Source of the DNA: Paenibacillus sp. OV219 | GTDB taxonomy: Bacteria > Bacillota > Bacilli > Paenibacillales > Paenibacillaceae | NCBI RefSeq assembly: GCF_900110075.1 | Contig: NZ_FOCJ01000003.1 | Coordinates: forward strand, 124,001-188,000 | Length of the DNA: 64,000 nt | Direction of reading: 5' to 3' | Shown here: positions 8,431 to 16,822 of the stretch, piece by piece | Layout: each line of letters begins with the position of its first letter | How positions within the stretch are numbered: position 1 is the stretch's first letter | Made by a program: the position numbers and the translations under genes | Notes under the pieces: generated by a model | Seen by the model: only the letters and a program-made list of their open reading frames with translations | What the model was told of the DNA's origin: nothing | Database searches by the model: none

Positions 8431-9414
8431 TTATTTTTGAATAAACGGGAACAGCAGCTTCTGATTCTCCGGCGTATACATATTGGATTTGGTCACGACA
8501 ACGGAATCAATATATGTCGTCTGATCCGTCCGCTTCCCTTCAACGAGTGCAAGTGCAGTCTTCACACTTAAATAACCCATATTGAACGGCTTCTGCACGA
8601 TTGTAGCGTGGAGCACGCCTTCCTCCAGCAGCTTGATCTCATAGACGGAGCTGTCGAAGCCGATTAGCTTCACCTTGCCTGCGAGGTCCAGCTCTTTCAG
8701 TGCCTTAGCCGCTCCAAGCACAGCCGGCTCGCTAAGCGCAATGATGGTATTAACGCCGGGGCTGCGAAGGAGCAACGATCTTGTATAGGCATACGCATTC
8801 GCCTCAGAATTGGCTGCATAGAACGTCTCATCGTATTCATCCGTATGGGCGTCGAGCGCTTCCTTCACTCCGAGCTCACGCTCGCTCTGCACGCCTGAGT
8901 TCGGGAAGTCGCTAATGATGGCGGCGCTCAGCTTGCCGGCAGTCGCCTCCACGGCGGTTCTCCCCGCCTGGCGTCCGGCTTCCTTGTGATTGTTCGTGAC
9001 GTAATAGGGCGGAGCAACGAGCGCAAGCGGCGTATCGACAACAACGAGTTTAATGCCACGTGCACGGATGCCATGCAAAATATCGTTAAAGCGGGGATCG
9101 TGGACAGGCGCAACGATCAGCGCATCAGGCCCTCGGCCCGCTGCATCTTGAATCATCCGGATTTGGGCGTCTGCATCCATGTCCTGAAGCGGCCCTTCTA
9201 CCGTGAGCCCGGCTTCCGACTCCTTCGCCGCCGCTTGGGCGCCTGCGCTGACCGCCTGCCAGAAGTCGCTCCTTGCATTGCTCGTCTTCAGCACGAACGC
9301 AATCGACCGTGCCTTCGGAGGAGACACTTCGCCGAGCTTGTCATTCAGCACACCGAATACAAGCAGTGCAATGAGCAGCGGAACGAGAATGAAGGTCATA
9401 CGGTGCAATCGCAT
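8431..9414 (-). CDS. membrane-anchored periplasmic-binding-type sensor protein (XylFII-like)
   Basis: This 327-residue protein begins with one uncleaved hydrophobic helix (MRLHRMTFILVPLLIALLVF) and no lipobox, followed by a RbsB/XylF-type sugar-binding domain (RSIAFVLKTSNARSDFWQAV, DALIVAPVHDPRFND, KLIGFDSSVYEIKLL). The start at 9414 has AAGGAAGG in front; the longer frame to 9465 would run into the kinase gene. Its place beside a LytS/YesM-type kinase and AraC-type regulator matches the known XylFII-LytS-YesN xylose sensing module of Firmicutes, where the anchored binding protein hands ligand status to the kinase. Xylose itself is not demonstrated. Confidence 0.82.
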   Translation of the reverse strand: MRLHRMTFILVPLLIALLVFGVLNDKLGEVSPPKARSIAFVLKTSNARSDFWQAVSAGAQAAAKESEAGLTVEGPLQDMDADAQIRMIQDAAGRGPDALIVAPVHDPRFNDILHGIRARGIKLVVVDTPLALVAPPYYVTNNHKEAGRQAGRTAVEATAGKLSAAIISDFPNSGVQSERELGVKEALDAHTDEYDETFYAANSEANAYAYTRSLLLRSPGVNTIIALSEPAVLGAAKALKELDLAGKVKLIGFDSSVYEIKLLEEGVLHATIVQKPFNMGYLSVKTALALVEGKRTDQTTYIDSVVVTKSNMYTPENQKLLFPFIQK

Positions 9415-9431
9415 AAGCTTAAGGTCCTTCC

Positions 9432-11231
9432 TTATTTCACTTTGGGAATCGTAATCGTGACGCATGTCCCTACATCGAGTTCACTGTGAATGCGCACCCC
9501 ATACTCGGGTCCAAAATACAGCTTAATCCGCTCATCGACGTTATGAATGCCGATCCCTTTCGGACTAACGGTCAGTAATTCATCGGCTGGAACAGGCGCA
9601 GGCTTCCATATTCGCTCGAGCTGCTCATCTGTCATGCCAAGCCCGTCGTCCTCGACCTCGAAGACGATGTTTCCATTCGATTCATACCCGCGTACCGTTA
9701 CTGTTCCTTTATCCGGCTTACCCCGCAGACCATGGTAAATCGCATTCTCAACGAATGGCTGCAGCAGGATCTTGAGCGTTTTGTATGGAAAAATGGTTCG
9801 ATCAAAGTCAATCTGATATTCCAGCTGGCTCTCATAGCGCATCTTCTGAATGAGCAAGTAGTTCGTAATATGCTCGGCATCGACACGGATGGAGACAAGC
9901 TCCGTATCCTTGGCAATGCTTGCCCGAAACAGCTTGGCGAGCGCTGAAGTCATTAAGACGACCTGCTCGTGCTGCTTCTGCTCGGCCATCCATACAATCG
10001 AATCCAGCGTATTGTATAGGAAATGTGGATTAATTTGCGACTGGAGCAGCTGCAGCTCACTCTTGCGCTTGTGCTCCTGCGTATGAATGATCTCTTGCAT
10101 GAGCCGCTTGATCTGTCCGACCATCATGTTGAACGTATACCCGAGCTGACCGATTTCGTTCTGCTCGCGCACTACCGTCTGCGTGTCGAAGTTGCCCCGT
10201 TCCACCGCTTTCATATCGCGCTGCAAAGTGCGAATTGGACGAGACAGCCGGTGCGAAATGGCGATGGACAGCAGCAGGCTGACGATTAGTCCGGCGCTGG
10301 CGTATAGCAGGAAGGTTTTGCGGATGTCGCCTTTATTGCTGATCAGGTCATTGGCGTAAGCGACTCCAACGATTTTCCAGCCAAAATTCGTGTCCTGGAC
10401 GGTGTAGCTCCGCTTGCCTTCCTTGTCGTTCACCGTAAACACCGTACCGCTTACCGCTTCCTTCACCCGGTCAATTTGCTCGGTGCGCAGATTGCTGTAG
10501 ATGAGCTGCTGCTTCGGATGGTAGACGATGTTGCCGTCATTATCGACGATGAACATATAACCTTTCTTACCGAGATTGATTTGACTGCACAGATCGGTAA
10601 TGACGCTAAGGTTCAAATCGACGAGGAAGATTCCCTCCCCCGTAATGCCGTCCGAATTTTTCAGTTCTCGGCTCAGTGAGACAACCCAGCGGTACTCGTT
10701 CTGGATTATATTTTGCACGTGTGGGGCAGAGAGAACGGATTTACCGCCTGCCGTCTTGGCGTTGCGATACCAGGCTTGATCAGCGAACACTGCGTATGGA
10801 TTGAGGCTCGTAATGCGCCGATCGGATACGACTCTGCCATTGTAGCTAAACACCATCAGCGAAGCGATGTCCTTGCGCGTGTATAGAATCGCCTGGAACA
10901 GATCGGAGATGCGCTTCTCGTACGCTCGGCGGTCCTCACTGCTTATAAAATTGTTGCTCGAAATGTAATAGTTGACGTCCTTGTTGGTCATTGCGAGCAG
11001 CGAGATATTCTCCATATTGTCCACGTAGGACTGAATATTCGTGTTCACCTGTTTCATAATTTCCTCGATGTAACCTTCGGAGTTCCGCTCGGCGGAATAC
11101 ACCGCAAGCTGATAGCTGGCGAGACTTGTTATCGTAATGCTCACAAGAATGAGGCATGAGAAGGCGAACGAAATGCTTGACTGAATGCTCTTGAATGGCA
11201 GCAAGGGCACAGAGGGCTTGCGGTCCGTCAT
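9432..11231 (-). CDS. sensor histidine kinase, YesM/LytS type
   Basis: This 599-residue kinase has a first membrane helix near residues 20-40, an extracellular Cache-like domain (DQAWYRNAKTAGG, YMFIVDNDGNIVYHP), a second helix near 310, a HAMP segment (RLSRPIRTL) and a His_kinase domain. The phospho-acceptor lies in INPHFLYNTLDS (His403), with N box LQPFVENAIYHG, and G-box residues EDDGLGM and GIGIHNV. The ATG at 11231 has GGAGG eight bases upstream, five bases after the regulator stop, so translation is probably coupled. It should phosphorylate the response regulator and control the sugar importer genes downstream. Confidence 0.93.
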   Translation of the reverse strand: MTDRKPSVPLLPFKSIQSSISFAFSCLILVSITITSLASYQLAVYSAERNSEGYIEEIMKQVNTNIQSYVDNMENISLLAMTNKDVNYYISSNNFISSEDRRAYEKRISDLFQAILYTRKDIASLMVFSYNGRVVSDRRITSLNPYAVFADQAWYRNAKTAGGKSVLSAPHVQNIIQNEYRWVVSLSRELKNSDGITGEGIFLVDLNLSVITDLCSQINLGKKGYMFIVDNDGNIVYHPKQQLIYSNLRTEQIDRVKEAVSGTVFTVNDKEGKRSYTVQDTNFGWKIVGVAYANDLISNKGDIRKTFLLYASAGLIVSLLLSIAISHRLSRPIRTLQRDMKAVERGNFDTQTVVREQNEIGQLGYTFNMMVGQIKRLMQEIIHTQEHKRKSELQLLQSQINPHFLYNTLDSIVWMAEQKQHEQVVLMTSALAKLFRASIAKDTELVSIRVDAEHITNYLLIQKMRYESQLEYQIDFDRTIFPYKTLKILLQPFVENAIYHGLRGKPDKGTVTVRGYESNGNIVFEVEDDGLGMTDEQLERIWKPAPVPADELLTVSPKGIGIHNVDERIKLYFGPEYGVRIHSELDVGTCVTITIPKVK

Positions 11232-11235
11232 AGGG

Positions 11236-12858
11236 TCAGCCTCCGCTCCGGGTATCGCGATATTCTCTCGGCGCTTGTCCAGCGTGCTTCTTGAACAACA
11301 GGCTGAAGTAGTTCGGATCCGCATAGCCGACCTTCTCCGCAATCTCATAGAGCTTGAGCGAGGTGGTCGATAGCAGAACCTTCGCCTTCTCTACGCGCAC
11401 GCGGGTCAAATACTCAATAAACGTCTCGCCGGTATACTGTTTGAAAATAAGGCTAAAATAGCTCGTGCTCATAAGGACGTGGCGGCATAGATCCTGCAGC
11501 GAAATCTGTTCATCCGCATAGTGCGCCTCGATATACTCCGTTGCACGGATCATCTGCGTGTTGGTGTAATGGCTCCGATTTGTGGAGACCGCAGTTATGA
11601 GATTGGAGACGATATGCATCAGCCATAGCTCCAGCTCGTCCAGCGTCTTGAAGCTGTAAATGTCCGTCAGCCAGCTCTGCTGCTGGCTAGCGAGCTCATT
11701 CTCCCCGATGCCAAGCTCTTGAATGGTATTCATTAGCGAGAGCGTCAGCTTCTGCAGCTGCAAATAGCAGCCTTCAATCGGGAGGCGCAGCCGCTTGAGC
11801 TCGTCCACAATCTGCTTAATGAGCTGCTGCGCATCTGCAGCTGAACCGGTCTTTACGACGGTAGCTAGCTGGCGGTCCCAATCCAGGGTTGGCACGGCCC
11901 TGGATGCCGGAGCGCCTTCCATATCGATAATGCTAAGCACGCGATTCTTACCGACCAGGAATCGGTAATCGAGTGCGGAGAGCGCACTCTTGTAAGAGAG
12001 CGGCAATTGATCGGCAGAGCCGCAGCTTCGTCCGACACCAACCGTCACGGTCAACTTGAGATACCGCTCAATCTGGTGGCGAATTTCTTCTGCAAGCTCG
12101 TAGGCGTGTTCATAAATATCGGTTTCAGGTGGTACGCCGGTTATGACAGCAGCCATTCGTTCTTCGCGTGTCCGGAAGGACAAGGCATTCTTCTGGTCGG
12201 TAATCTCCTCGAACACATTGAAAGCGGCAAAACGAAGAAATTCCTCGTCATGCACGCTCTCTAGCCGCTCGCGGTCGCCGAAGTCGTCGATATCCGCCAC
12301 AATGACAAGGTACGGCGGCGTCAGCTTCGGGATATCGAAGTAGCTGAAGCGCACTTCAATCTCGGGCTTGCCTACGCCAAGCACAACAAGCCGCTCAAGC
12401 AGCCGCTCCCGGAGCAGCGGCATGCTCTGGCGCAGCTGGCTTTGCAGCATGCTGAGATCCTCGCGGATCTTCATCTCTTCATCCATCTCGGCACGCACTT
12501 TATTCAGCAGCGTGCGAATTTCCATGGCTGTAATTGGCTTGAGTAGAAAGTCAGACACCTTCAGTCGGACGGCTTGTTGAGCATATTCAAACTCGTCATA
12601 GCCGGTTAATATAATGACTTTAATATCGGGAAAATTCGATGTAATCAGGCCTGCGAGCTCCAGCCCGTCCATATACGGCATGCTGATATCAGAAATAACC
12701 AGGTCGGGCTGCTCAAGTTCGATCTCATGCCAGGCATCGCGGCCATTGGCATAGTCGCCAATGAGCTGGAAACCATGCTCCTCCCAGCGAATCGTATTCT
12801 TGAGGCCTCTGCGTACGACCGCCTCGTCGTCGACGATCATCACTTTATACAACGTCAT
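11236..12858 (-). CDS. response regulator with AraC-type DNA-binding domain (YesN type)
   Basis: This 540-residue protein has an N-terminal receiver domain (VMIVDDEAVVRRG, phospho-acceptor Asp57 in VISDISMP), a long middle region and a C-terminal AraC helix-turn-helix pair (ISLQDLCRHVLMSTSYFSLIFKQ, KLYEIAEKVGYADPNYFSLLFKK). It is the first gene of the seven-gene locus and is co-translated with the kinase. It should activate the binding-protein and permease genes when its kinase is on. The ATG at 12858 is chosen, since AAGGCGG lies just upstream; the longer frame has no ribosome site. Confidence 0.93.
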   Translation of the reverse strand: MTLYKVMIVDDEAVVRRGLKNTIRWEEHGFQLIGDYANGRDAWHEIELEQPDLVISDISMPYMDGLELAGLITSNFPDIKVIILTGYDEFEYAQQAVRLKVSDFLLKPITAMEIRTLLNKVRAEMDEEMKIREDLSMLQSQLRQSMPLLRERLLERLVVLGVGKPEIEVRFSYFDIPKLTPPYLVIVADIDDFGDRERLESVHDEEFLRFAAFNVFEEITDQKNALSFRTREERMAAVITGVPPETDIYEHAYELAEEIRHQIERYLKLTVTVGVGRSCGSADQLPLSYKSALSALDYRFLVGKNRVLSIIDMEGAPASRAVPTLDWDRQLATVVKTGSAADAQQLIKQIVDELKRLRLPIEGCYLQLQKLTLSLMNTIQELGIGENELASQQQSWLTDIYSFKTLDELELWLMHIVSNLITAVSTNRSHYTNTQMIRATEYIEAHYADEQISLQDLCRHVLMSTSYFSLIFKQYTGETFIEYLTRVRVEKAKVLLSTTSLKLYEIAEKVGYADPNYFSLLFKKHAGQAPREYRDTRSGG

Positions 12859-12877
12859 ACACCCGCCTTGTTTATTA

Positions 12878-12913
12878 TGTAAGCGCAAACATGCTAGAAA
12901 CGAAACTATTATA
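12878..12913 (-). promoter_or_regulatory. -10 box and possible cre (CcpA) site of the sugar locus
   Basis: A TATAAT box on the minus strand (12908-12913) lies 50 bases before the regulator start, with no clear -35. At 12878-12891, just past the expected start of transcription, TGTAAGCGCAAACA matches 13 of 14 positions of the cre consensus TGWAANCGNTNWCA. Catabolite repression of the operon is inferred. Confidence 0.5.
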
Positions 12914-13028
12914 CACGATTTCAAGTGCTAGAGTCGTTAATCGGAATATGGAATCATCATAACGCAATGTTAGAATACCTGACAACGGTTCGATTTGGCA
13001 GCTTGTTTGGATTGTTTTTTATCGCTTT

Positions 13029-13061
13029 TTGACTTCTGTGAGAGGTGCTTTGTGCTATACT
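13029..13061 (+). promoter_or_regulatory. possible promoter of the FtsA-like gene
   Basis: TTGACT (13029-13034) and TATACT (13056-13061) are 21 bases apart, too long for a standard pair, but TGC before TATACT gives an extended -10 element. It is 36 bases upstream of the ATG at 13097. Confidence 0.35.
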
Positions 13062-13096
13062 TTATTTACATAAATGGCCAAACCAAAGGGGTTTTG

Positions 13097-15280
13097 ATGT
13101 TGTCATCGCAAATAACAGAAATTCACTACAAACAGCGTGTATTTGCAGTTGATATTGGGACAAGGAGCGTAATCGGCCTTGTTGGCTACTACGAGAACGG
13201 GAAGCTTGTCGTGGAGTACGGTGAAGTGGAGTACCACAAGGACCGTGTGATGATCGACGGGCAAATTCATGATATTGACGGAGTTACGGAGTCGATTCGC
13301 GTCATCAAGGCGAAGCTAGAGGGAGCGAGCGGCCAGACGTTCACGGAAGTCGCAATTGCCGCAGCCGGGCGGTCGCTTATTACGGGTCGAGCGAGGTTAT
13401 CGCAGCACATCGACGAGACGAAGCCGATTGAGAAGCATGTCATCGACTCGCTCGAGATGGAAGGTTTGCAGAAGGTATATGCGGAGCTGCTAGAAGCGTC
13501 GCAGGAGATGCAGGATTATTTTTGCATCGGACATACGGTTGTTCATTATTATTTGAATGAGAAAACAATGCTGAGCCTCCTCGGTCATAAAGGACGGGCG
13601 ATCGAGGTTGACTTAATTGCTACATTCCTGCCGCGTACAGTGGTGGATAGCCTCTATGCAGCGGTGAGCCGGATTGGGCTTGATGTCAGCTATTTGACTC
13701 TGGAGCCGATTGCTGCAATCGAAGCGGCTGTTCCTGCGAATATACGGCTTCTTAATATCGCACTTGTTGATATTGGCGCCGGGACGAGCGATATTGCTAT
13801 CACGAAGGATGGCACAGTCGTGGCGTATGCCATGACCGCAACTGCGGGAGATGAAATAACAGAGGCGATTGCTCAGGCCTATCTGATGGACTTCGACAGC
13901 GCGGAAGAGCTTAAATGCAAGCTGCGTGAGCAGCCGGTGCAGCAGTACAAGGACATTATCGGTATGGAGTATGAGAAGCCGACCGAGGAGATATTGGATC
14001 AGCTGTCGGAAGTGATCGACCTGATCGCCAAGAACATCGCGGACAATGTGCTCGATAAGAATGGCAAGGCGCCGAGCGCGGTGTTCTTGACCGGTGGCGG
14101 CAGCCAAATTCCGCGGCTGAATGAGATGATCGCAGGGTACTTGGAGCTGCCGGTGGAGCGGGTTGCGACGAGGGATATGTCCAACATTCCGAACCTGAGC
14201 GTAAGCAACTTCCAGCTGAAGGGGCCAGAGGTCGTGACGCCGATTGGGATATTAGCGAAGGCGGTGTCGCATCTGGGCCGCGACTTCGTCGAGGTGTTCG
14301 TGAACGGCGCTGGCGTGAAGCTCATCAATACGAAGACGTTGAAGGTGATTGATGCGCTTATGCTCTTGGGCTTCAATCCGCAGCAGCTTATTGCGAAGGC
14401 GGGCAAGTCGTTCGAGGTGTATTTGAACGGACGGAGAAAGACGGTGTTCGGCGAAACGGGCGAAGCCGGCGAAATCTATGTGAACGGGGAGCCTTCCAAT
14501 ATCAGCACCCCGATTAAGCCGCAGGACCGGATCGTCATTGTGCCTGCTAAACATGGAGAGAAGCGTGAGATGACGCTCGGCAAGCTCGTCCACGTGCACG
14601 CGGGCTGGAAGGTGAACGGCGCTTGGATGAGTGCGATTACGAACTTGCGGGTGAACGGACAAGCTGCAGAAGGCGATCTGCTGCTGAGCGATCAGGATGT
14701 AATCGAATATGAGCAGCTTGAGACCGTGGGGGACCTACGCCGAGCACGGATCCTTGGCGAAGCTGCTGTTGTTTACGTGAACGATGTGGTCGCCGAGGAC
14801 AGCTATCGGATCGCGGAGCAGGATGATGTAATTACCGTTGAAACGGTTGTTCAAGAGATCGTTGAGGGAGGCGGAGCAGCGTTCTCACGGGTAGCTGTAG
14901 CGAGAGATGAAGCTGCTGTAGCTGTAGAGGTGGTCGAGGCTGAGGTAGGCGATGGTGCTGGTAGTACAGCCAAGGAGGCTGGCGGCAGTGAGACTGTGGG
15001 AACGCTTGAAGCTGCTGGATCTGCTGGACAAGTAGAACAAACCGAACAAACCGAACAAGCCGAGACTGTTGGTGCTGCCGGCGATTCAACCGTTATCATT
15101 TCGTACAACGGTTTCCCGTTAAAGCTGCCGCGGGGGCTCGTCTTCGTTAATTTGTTTGACTACGTCGATTTCGACCGAACTAAGCGACAAGGCAGCTTGT
15201 ATATGACGCATAATGGCGAGCTGGTATCGTATACGAGAGCGATTCAAGCTGGCGATGTCATTGAGCTAGCTTGGCGCTAG
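13097..15280 (+). CDS. long FtsA-like actin-fold protein with beta-grasp tail
   Basis: This 727-residue protein has an FtsA/PilM-type ATPase core: VFAVDIGTRSVIGLVGYY near residue 15, NIALVDIGAGTSDIAIT and AVFLTGGGSQIPRLNEMI. FtsA proteins bind membrane and tether cell-division or envelope machinery. Usual FtsA is about 420 residues; here about 350 more follow. The added part has repeated VYVNG/VFVNG segments that look like small beta-grasp domains, then an Ala/Glu/Val-rich linker with EQTEQTEQAE, then a last folded segment ending GDVIELAWR. No C-terminal amphipathic helix is seen. Such long FtsA-like paralogues are found in Firmicutes without a settled role. The ATG at 13097 has AAAGGGG in front. 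Confidence 0.82.
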   Translation: MLSSQITEIHYKQRVFAVDIGTRSVIGLVGYYENGKLVVEYGEVEYHKDRVMIDGQIHDIDGVTESIRVIKAKLEGASGQTFTEVAIAAAGRSLITGRARLSQHIDETKPIEKHVIDSLEMEGLQKVYAELLEASQEMQDYFCIGHTVVHYYLNEKTMLSLLGHKGRAIEVDLIATFLPRTVVDSLYAAVSRIGLDVSYLTLEPIAAIEAAVPANIRLLNIALVDIGAGTSDIAITKDGTVVAYAMTATAGDEITEAIAQAYLMDFDSAEELKCKLREQPVQQYKDIIGMEYEKPTEEILDQLSEVIDLIAKNIADNVLDKNGKAPSAVFLTGGGSQIPRLNEMIAGYLELPVERVATRDMSNIPNLSVSNFQLKGPEVVTPIGILAKAVSHLGRDFVEVFVNGAGVKLINTKTLKVIDALMLLGFNPQQLIAKAGKSFEVYLNGRRKTVFGETGEAGEIYVNGEPSNISTPIKPQDRIVIVPAKHGEKREMTLGKLVHVHAGWKVNGAWMSAITNLRVNGQAAEGDLLLSDQDVIEYEQLETVGDLRRARILGEAAVVYVNDVVAEDSYRIAEQDDVITVETVVQEIVEGGGAAFSRVAVARDEAAVAVEVVEAEVGDGAGSTAKEAGGSETVGTLEAAGSAGQVEQTEQTEQAETVGAAGDSTVIISYNGFPLKLPRGLVFVNLFDYVDFDRTKRQGSLYMTHNGELVSYTRAIQAGDVIELAWR

Positions 15281-15344
15281 CCTGTACTTTCTATTTATAT
15301 AAATTACATAGTTGGAAATATCCACTTATTTCTTCAAGATCTGA

Positions 15345-15371
15345 CCACCTTCCTAGGAAAGGCGGGTTTTT
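15345..15371 (+). terminator. terminator after the FtsA-like gene
   Basis: CCACCTT (15345-15351) pairs with AAGGCGG (15359-15365) with one mismatch and is followed by TTTTT. It ends transcription about 65 bases after the stop codon. Confidence 0.6.
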
Positions 15372-15504
15372 AGCCTTATTTAAAGCTATATAGCCGGACG
15401 CAGGTGTCCAAAATGTTCATTCAACGGTTTCAGCGCCAATTCCAGATGGGGAATATGTCATAATAATGGCAGTAAAACAAACTGATGTGGAGGGGATTGC
15501 GATC

Positions 15505-15987
15505 ATGCTAGCAGTTGTGAAACAAGCCGGTGACGGCTATACAGCGCGGTTCGAGCGCATGTTCGATCATTCGGTTCAGCAGGTGTGGGCGTATTTGACC
15601 GATAATGATATACTGCCGACCTGGTTCTCTGAGCTGCGTGTTGGGGAGCTTCGAGAAGGAGGCGGCATGAAATTTCATATGCCGGATGGCGGAGATGTGC
15701 TCGACATGCCGATTCTGGAGATGAAGCCGCAATCCGTTCTCGAGTACACATGGGGCGAGGATATCGTCCGCTTCGAGCTATGTCCCGAAGCTACCGGTTG
15801 CAAGCTCGTTCTGCTCGAGAAGCTGAACAAGCTGACGGATCATACCCCGAAGGACCTCGCCGGCTGGCATGTTTGCCTGGATGTAATCGGCGCTTTGATG
15901 GATGGCAGAACGATTGAATCCCGCAAAGAGCAGTGGAAGCAGTGGTTCGAGCGATATCAAGAGGTGATTGTGGGACTGCGTGGTTAG
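15505..15987 (+). CDS. SRPBCC / AHSA1-domain protein
   Basis: This protein of about 160 residues has the START-like fold signature of the AHSA1 group: YTARFERMFDHSVQQVWAYLTD at the start and VLEYTWGEDIVRFEL in the centre, ending with a helix (GWHVCLDVIGALMDGR). The fold makes a hydrophobic ligand cavity; members range from Hsp90-activator-like to lipid- or toxin-binding proteins. The ATG at 15505 is chosen, since GGAGGGG lies nine bases upstream. It stands alone, so context does not point to a ligand. Confidence 0.8.
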   Translation: MLAVVKQAGDGYTARFERMFDHSVQQVWAYLTDNDILPTWFSELRVGELREGGGMKFHMPDGGDVLDMPILEMKPQSVLEYTWGEDIVRFELCPEATGCKLVLLEKLNKLTDHTPKDLAGWHVCLDVIGALMDGRTIESRKEQWKQWFERYQEVIVGLRG

Positions 15988-16139
15988 ATGATGCCTCCCT
16001 TGAGCCCAATTTCGAAGTAACCAACCGCACTATGGGGCTAACGGTACTTACAATCGTTATTCTGTTCAATAAGGCTGCTACGATCCGTTAGCCAAATCAT
16101 CGCCTGCTAAACGTTATGTGGTCACTCAACAACATATAA

Positions 16140-16170
16140 CCCGCCAAAGCTCAGTCTTGGCGGGCTTTTT
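16140..16170 (+). terminator. rho-independent terminator in the 354-base gap before ohr
   Basis: CCCGCCAA (16140-16147) pairs with TTGGCGGG (16157-16164), followed by CTTTTT. The gap 15988-16341 holds this terminator and then the ohr control region; nothing else is recognised in it. Confidence 0.82.
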
Positions 16171-16290
16171 GCTTTTACAGACCACCTCGCTTCATGCGGC
16201 CTCCAGCTTCTGGCCCCTCCCTAACTCGGGAAGCTGTTATATGTTTCATGTTCATCGGTATTGACGAACGGTCATCTCCATGATAAATTG

Positions 16291-16322
16291 AATTGTATAA
16301 AATTAAATTGTATAAAATACAA
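16291..16322 (+). promoter_or_regulatory. OhrR-type operator of ohr
   Basis: The 13-base string AATTGTATAAAAT occurs twice, at 16291-16303 and 16306-16318. The second overlaps a perfect inverted repeat TTGTAT-AAA-ATACAA (16308-16322). AT-rich TACAATT/AATTGTA-type half sites are characteristic of OhrR operators. A TTGACG at 16261 may be the -35. No ohrR gene is in the window. Confidence 0.6.
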
Positions 16323-16341
16323 ATAAGGAGCGATCATACAA

Positions 16342-16773
16342 ATGGAAGCATTATACACAGCAATCGCAACAGCAGAAGGCGGACGTAACGGGGTTATTAC
16401 ATCGTCAGACGGAGTACTTGATCTTCATGTTCGGATGCCGAAGGTACTTGGCGGCAATGGCGAAGCGGGCACAAATCCAGAACAGCTATTCGCGGGAGGC
16501 TATGCGGCTTGCTTCGATAGCGCCCTGAACCTGGTGGCACGCATGAAAAAGGTGCAGCATGAAGGCACCGATGTAACGGCGCATGTGAGCATCGGCAAAG
16601 CAGCGGACGGCGGTTTCGAGCTGGCGGCGCAGCTGCATGTGAACGTGGATGGTGTCGAGCAGCATGTAGCGGAGGAGCTGGTCAAGGCGGCGCATGGCGT
16701 ATGCCCGTACTCAAGAGCAACCCGCGGTAACATCGAAGTGAAGCTCGTGGTGAACGGTCAGCATATCAGTTAA
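16342..16773 (+). CDS. ohr: organic hydroperoxide resistance protein Ohr
   Basis: This 143-residue OsmC/Ohr protein has both redox cysteines in their usual settings: Cys57 in NPEQLFAGGYAACF and Cys121 in VCPYSRATRGN. Ohr is a homodimeric thiol peroxidase that reduces organic and lipid hydroperoxides in the cytoplasm with dihydrolipoamide-type reductants. Length and motifs are standard. The ribosome site AAGGAG lies ten bases before ATG. The upstream direct and inverted repeats look like an OhrR operator, so it should be induced by organic peroxides. Confidence 0.96.
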   Translation: MEALYTAIATAEGGRNGVITSSDGVLDLHVRMPKVLGGNGEAGTNPEQLFAGGYAACFDSALNLVARMKKVQHEGTDVTAHVSIGKAADGGFELAAQLHVNVDGVEQHVAEELVKAAHGVCPYSRATRGNIEVKLVVNGQHIS

Positions 16774-16778
16774 CAAAC

Positions 16779-16815
16779 AAAGACGGAGCAGCCTGATCAG
16801 GCGCTCCGTCTTTTT
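16779..16815. terminator. bidirectional terminator between ohr and nucleoside hydrolase
   Basis: AAAGACGGAGC (16779-16789) pairs perfectly with GCTCCGTCTTT (16803-16813), with T runs on both strands. It can serve both convergent genes. Confidence 0.88.
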
Positions 16816-16822
16816 CTCTAAT

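Noticed and set aside
12995..13096. Upstream extension of the FtsA-like protein
   Set aside because: It would cover the promoter region, lacks a ribosome site, and family similarity begins after the ATG at 13097.
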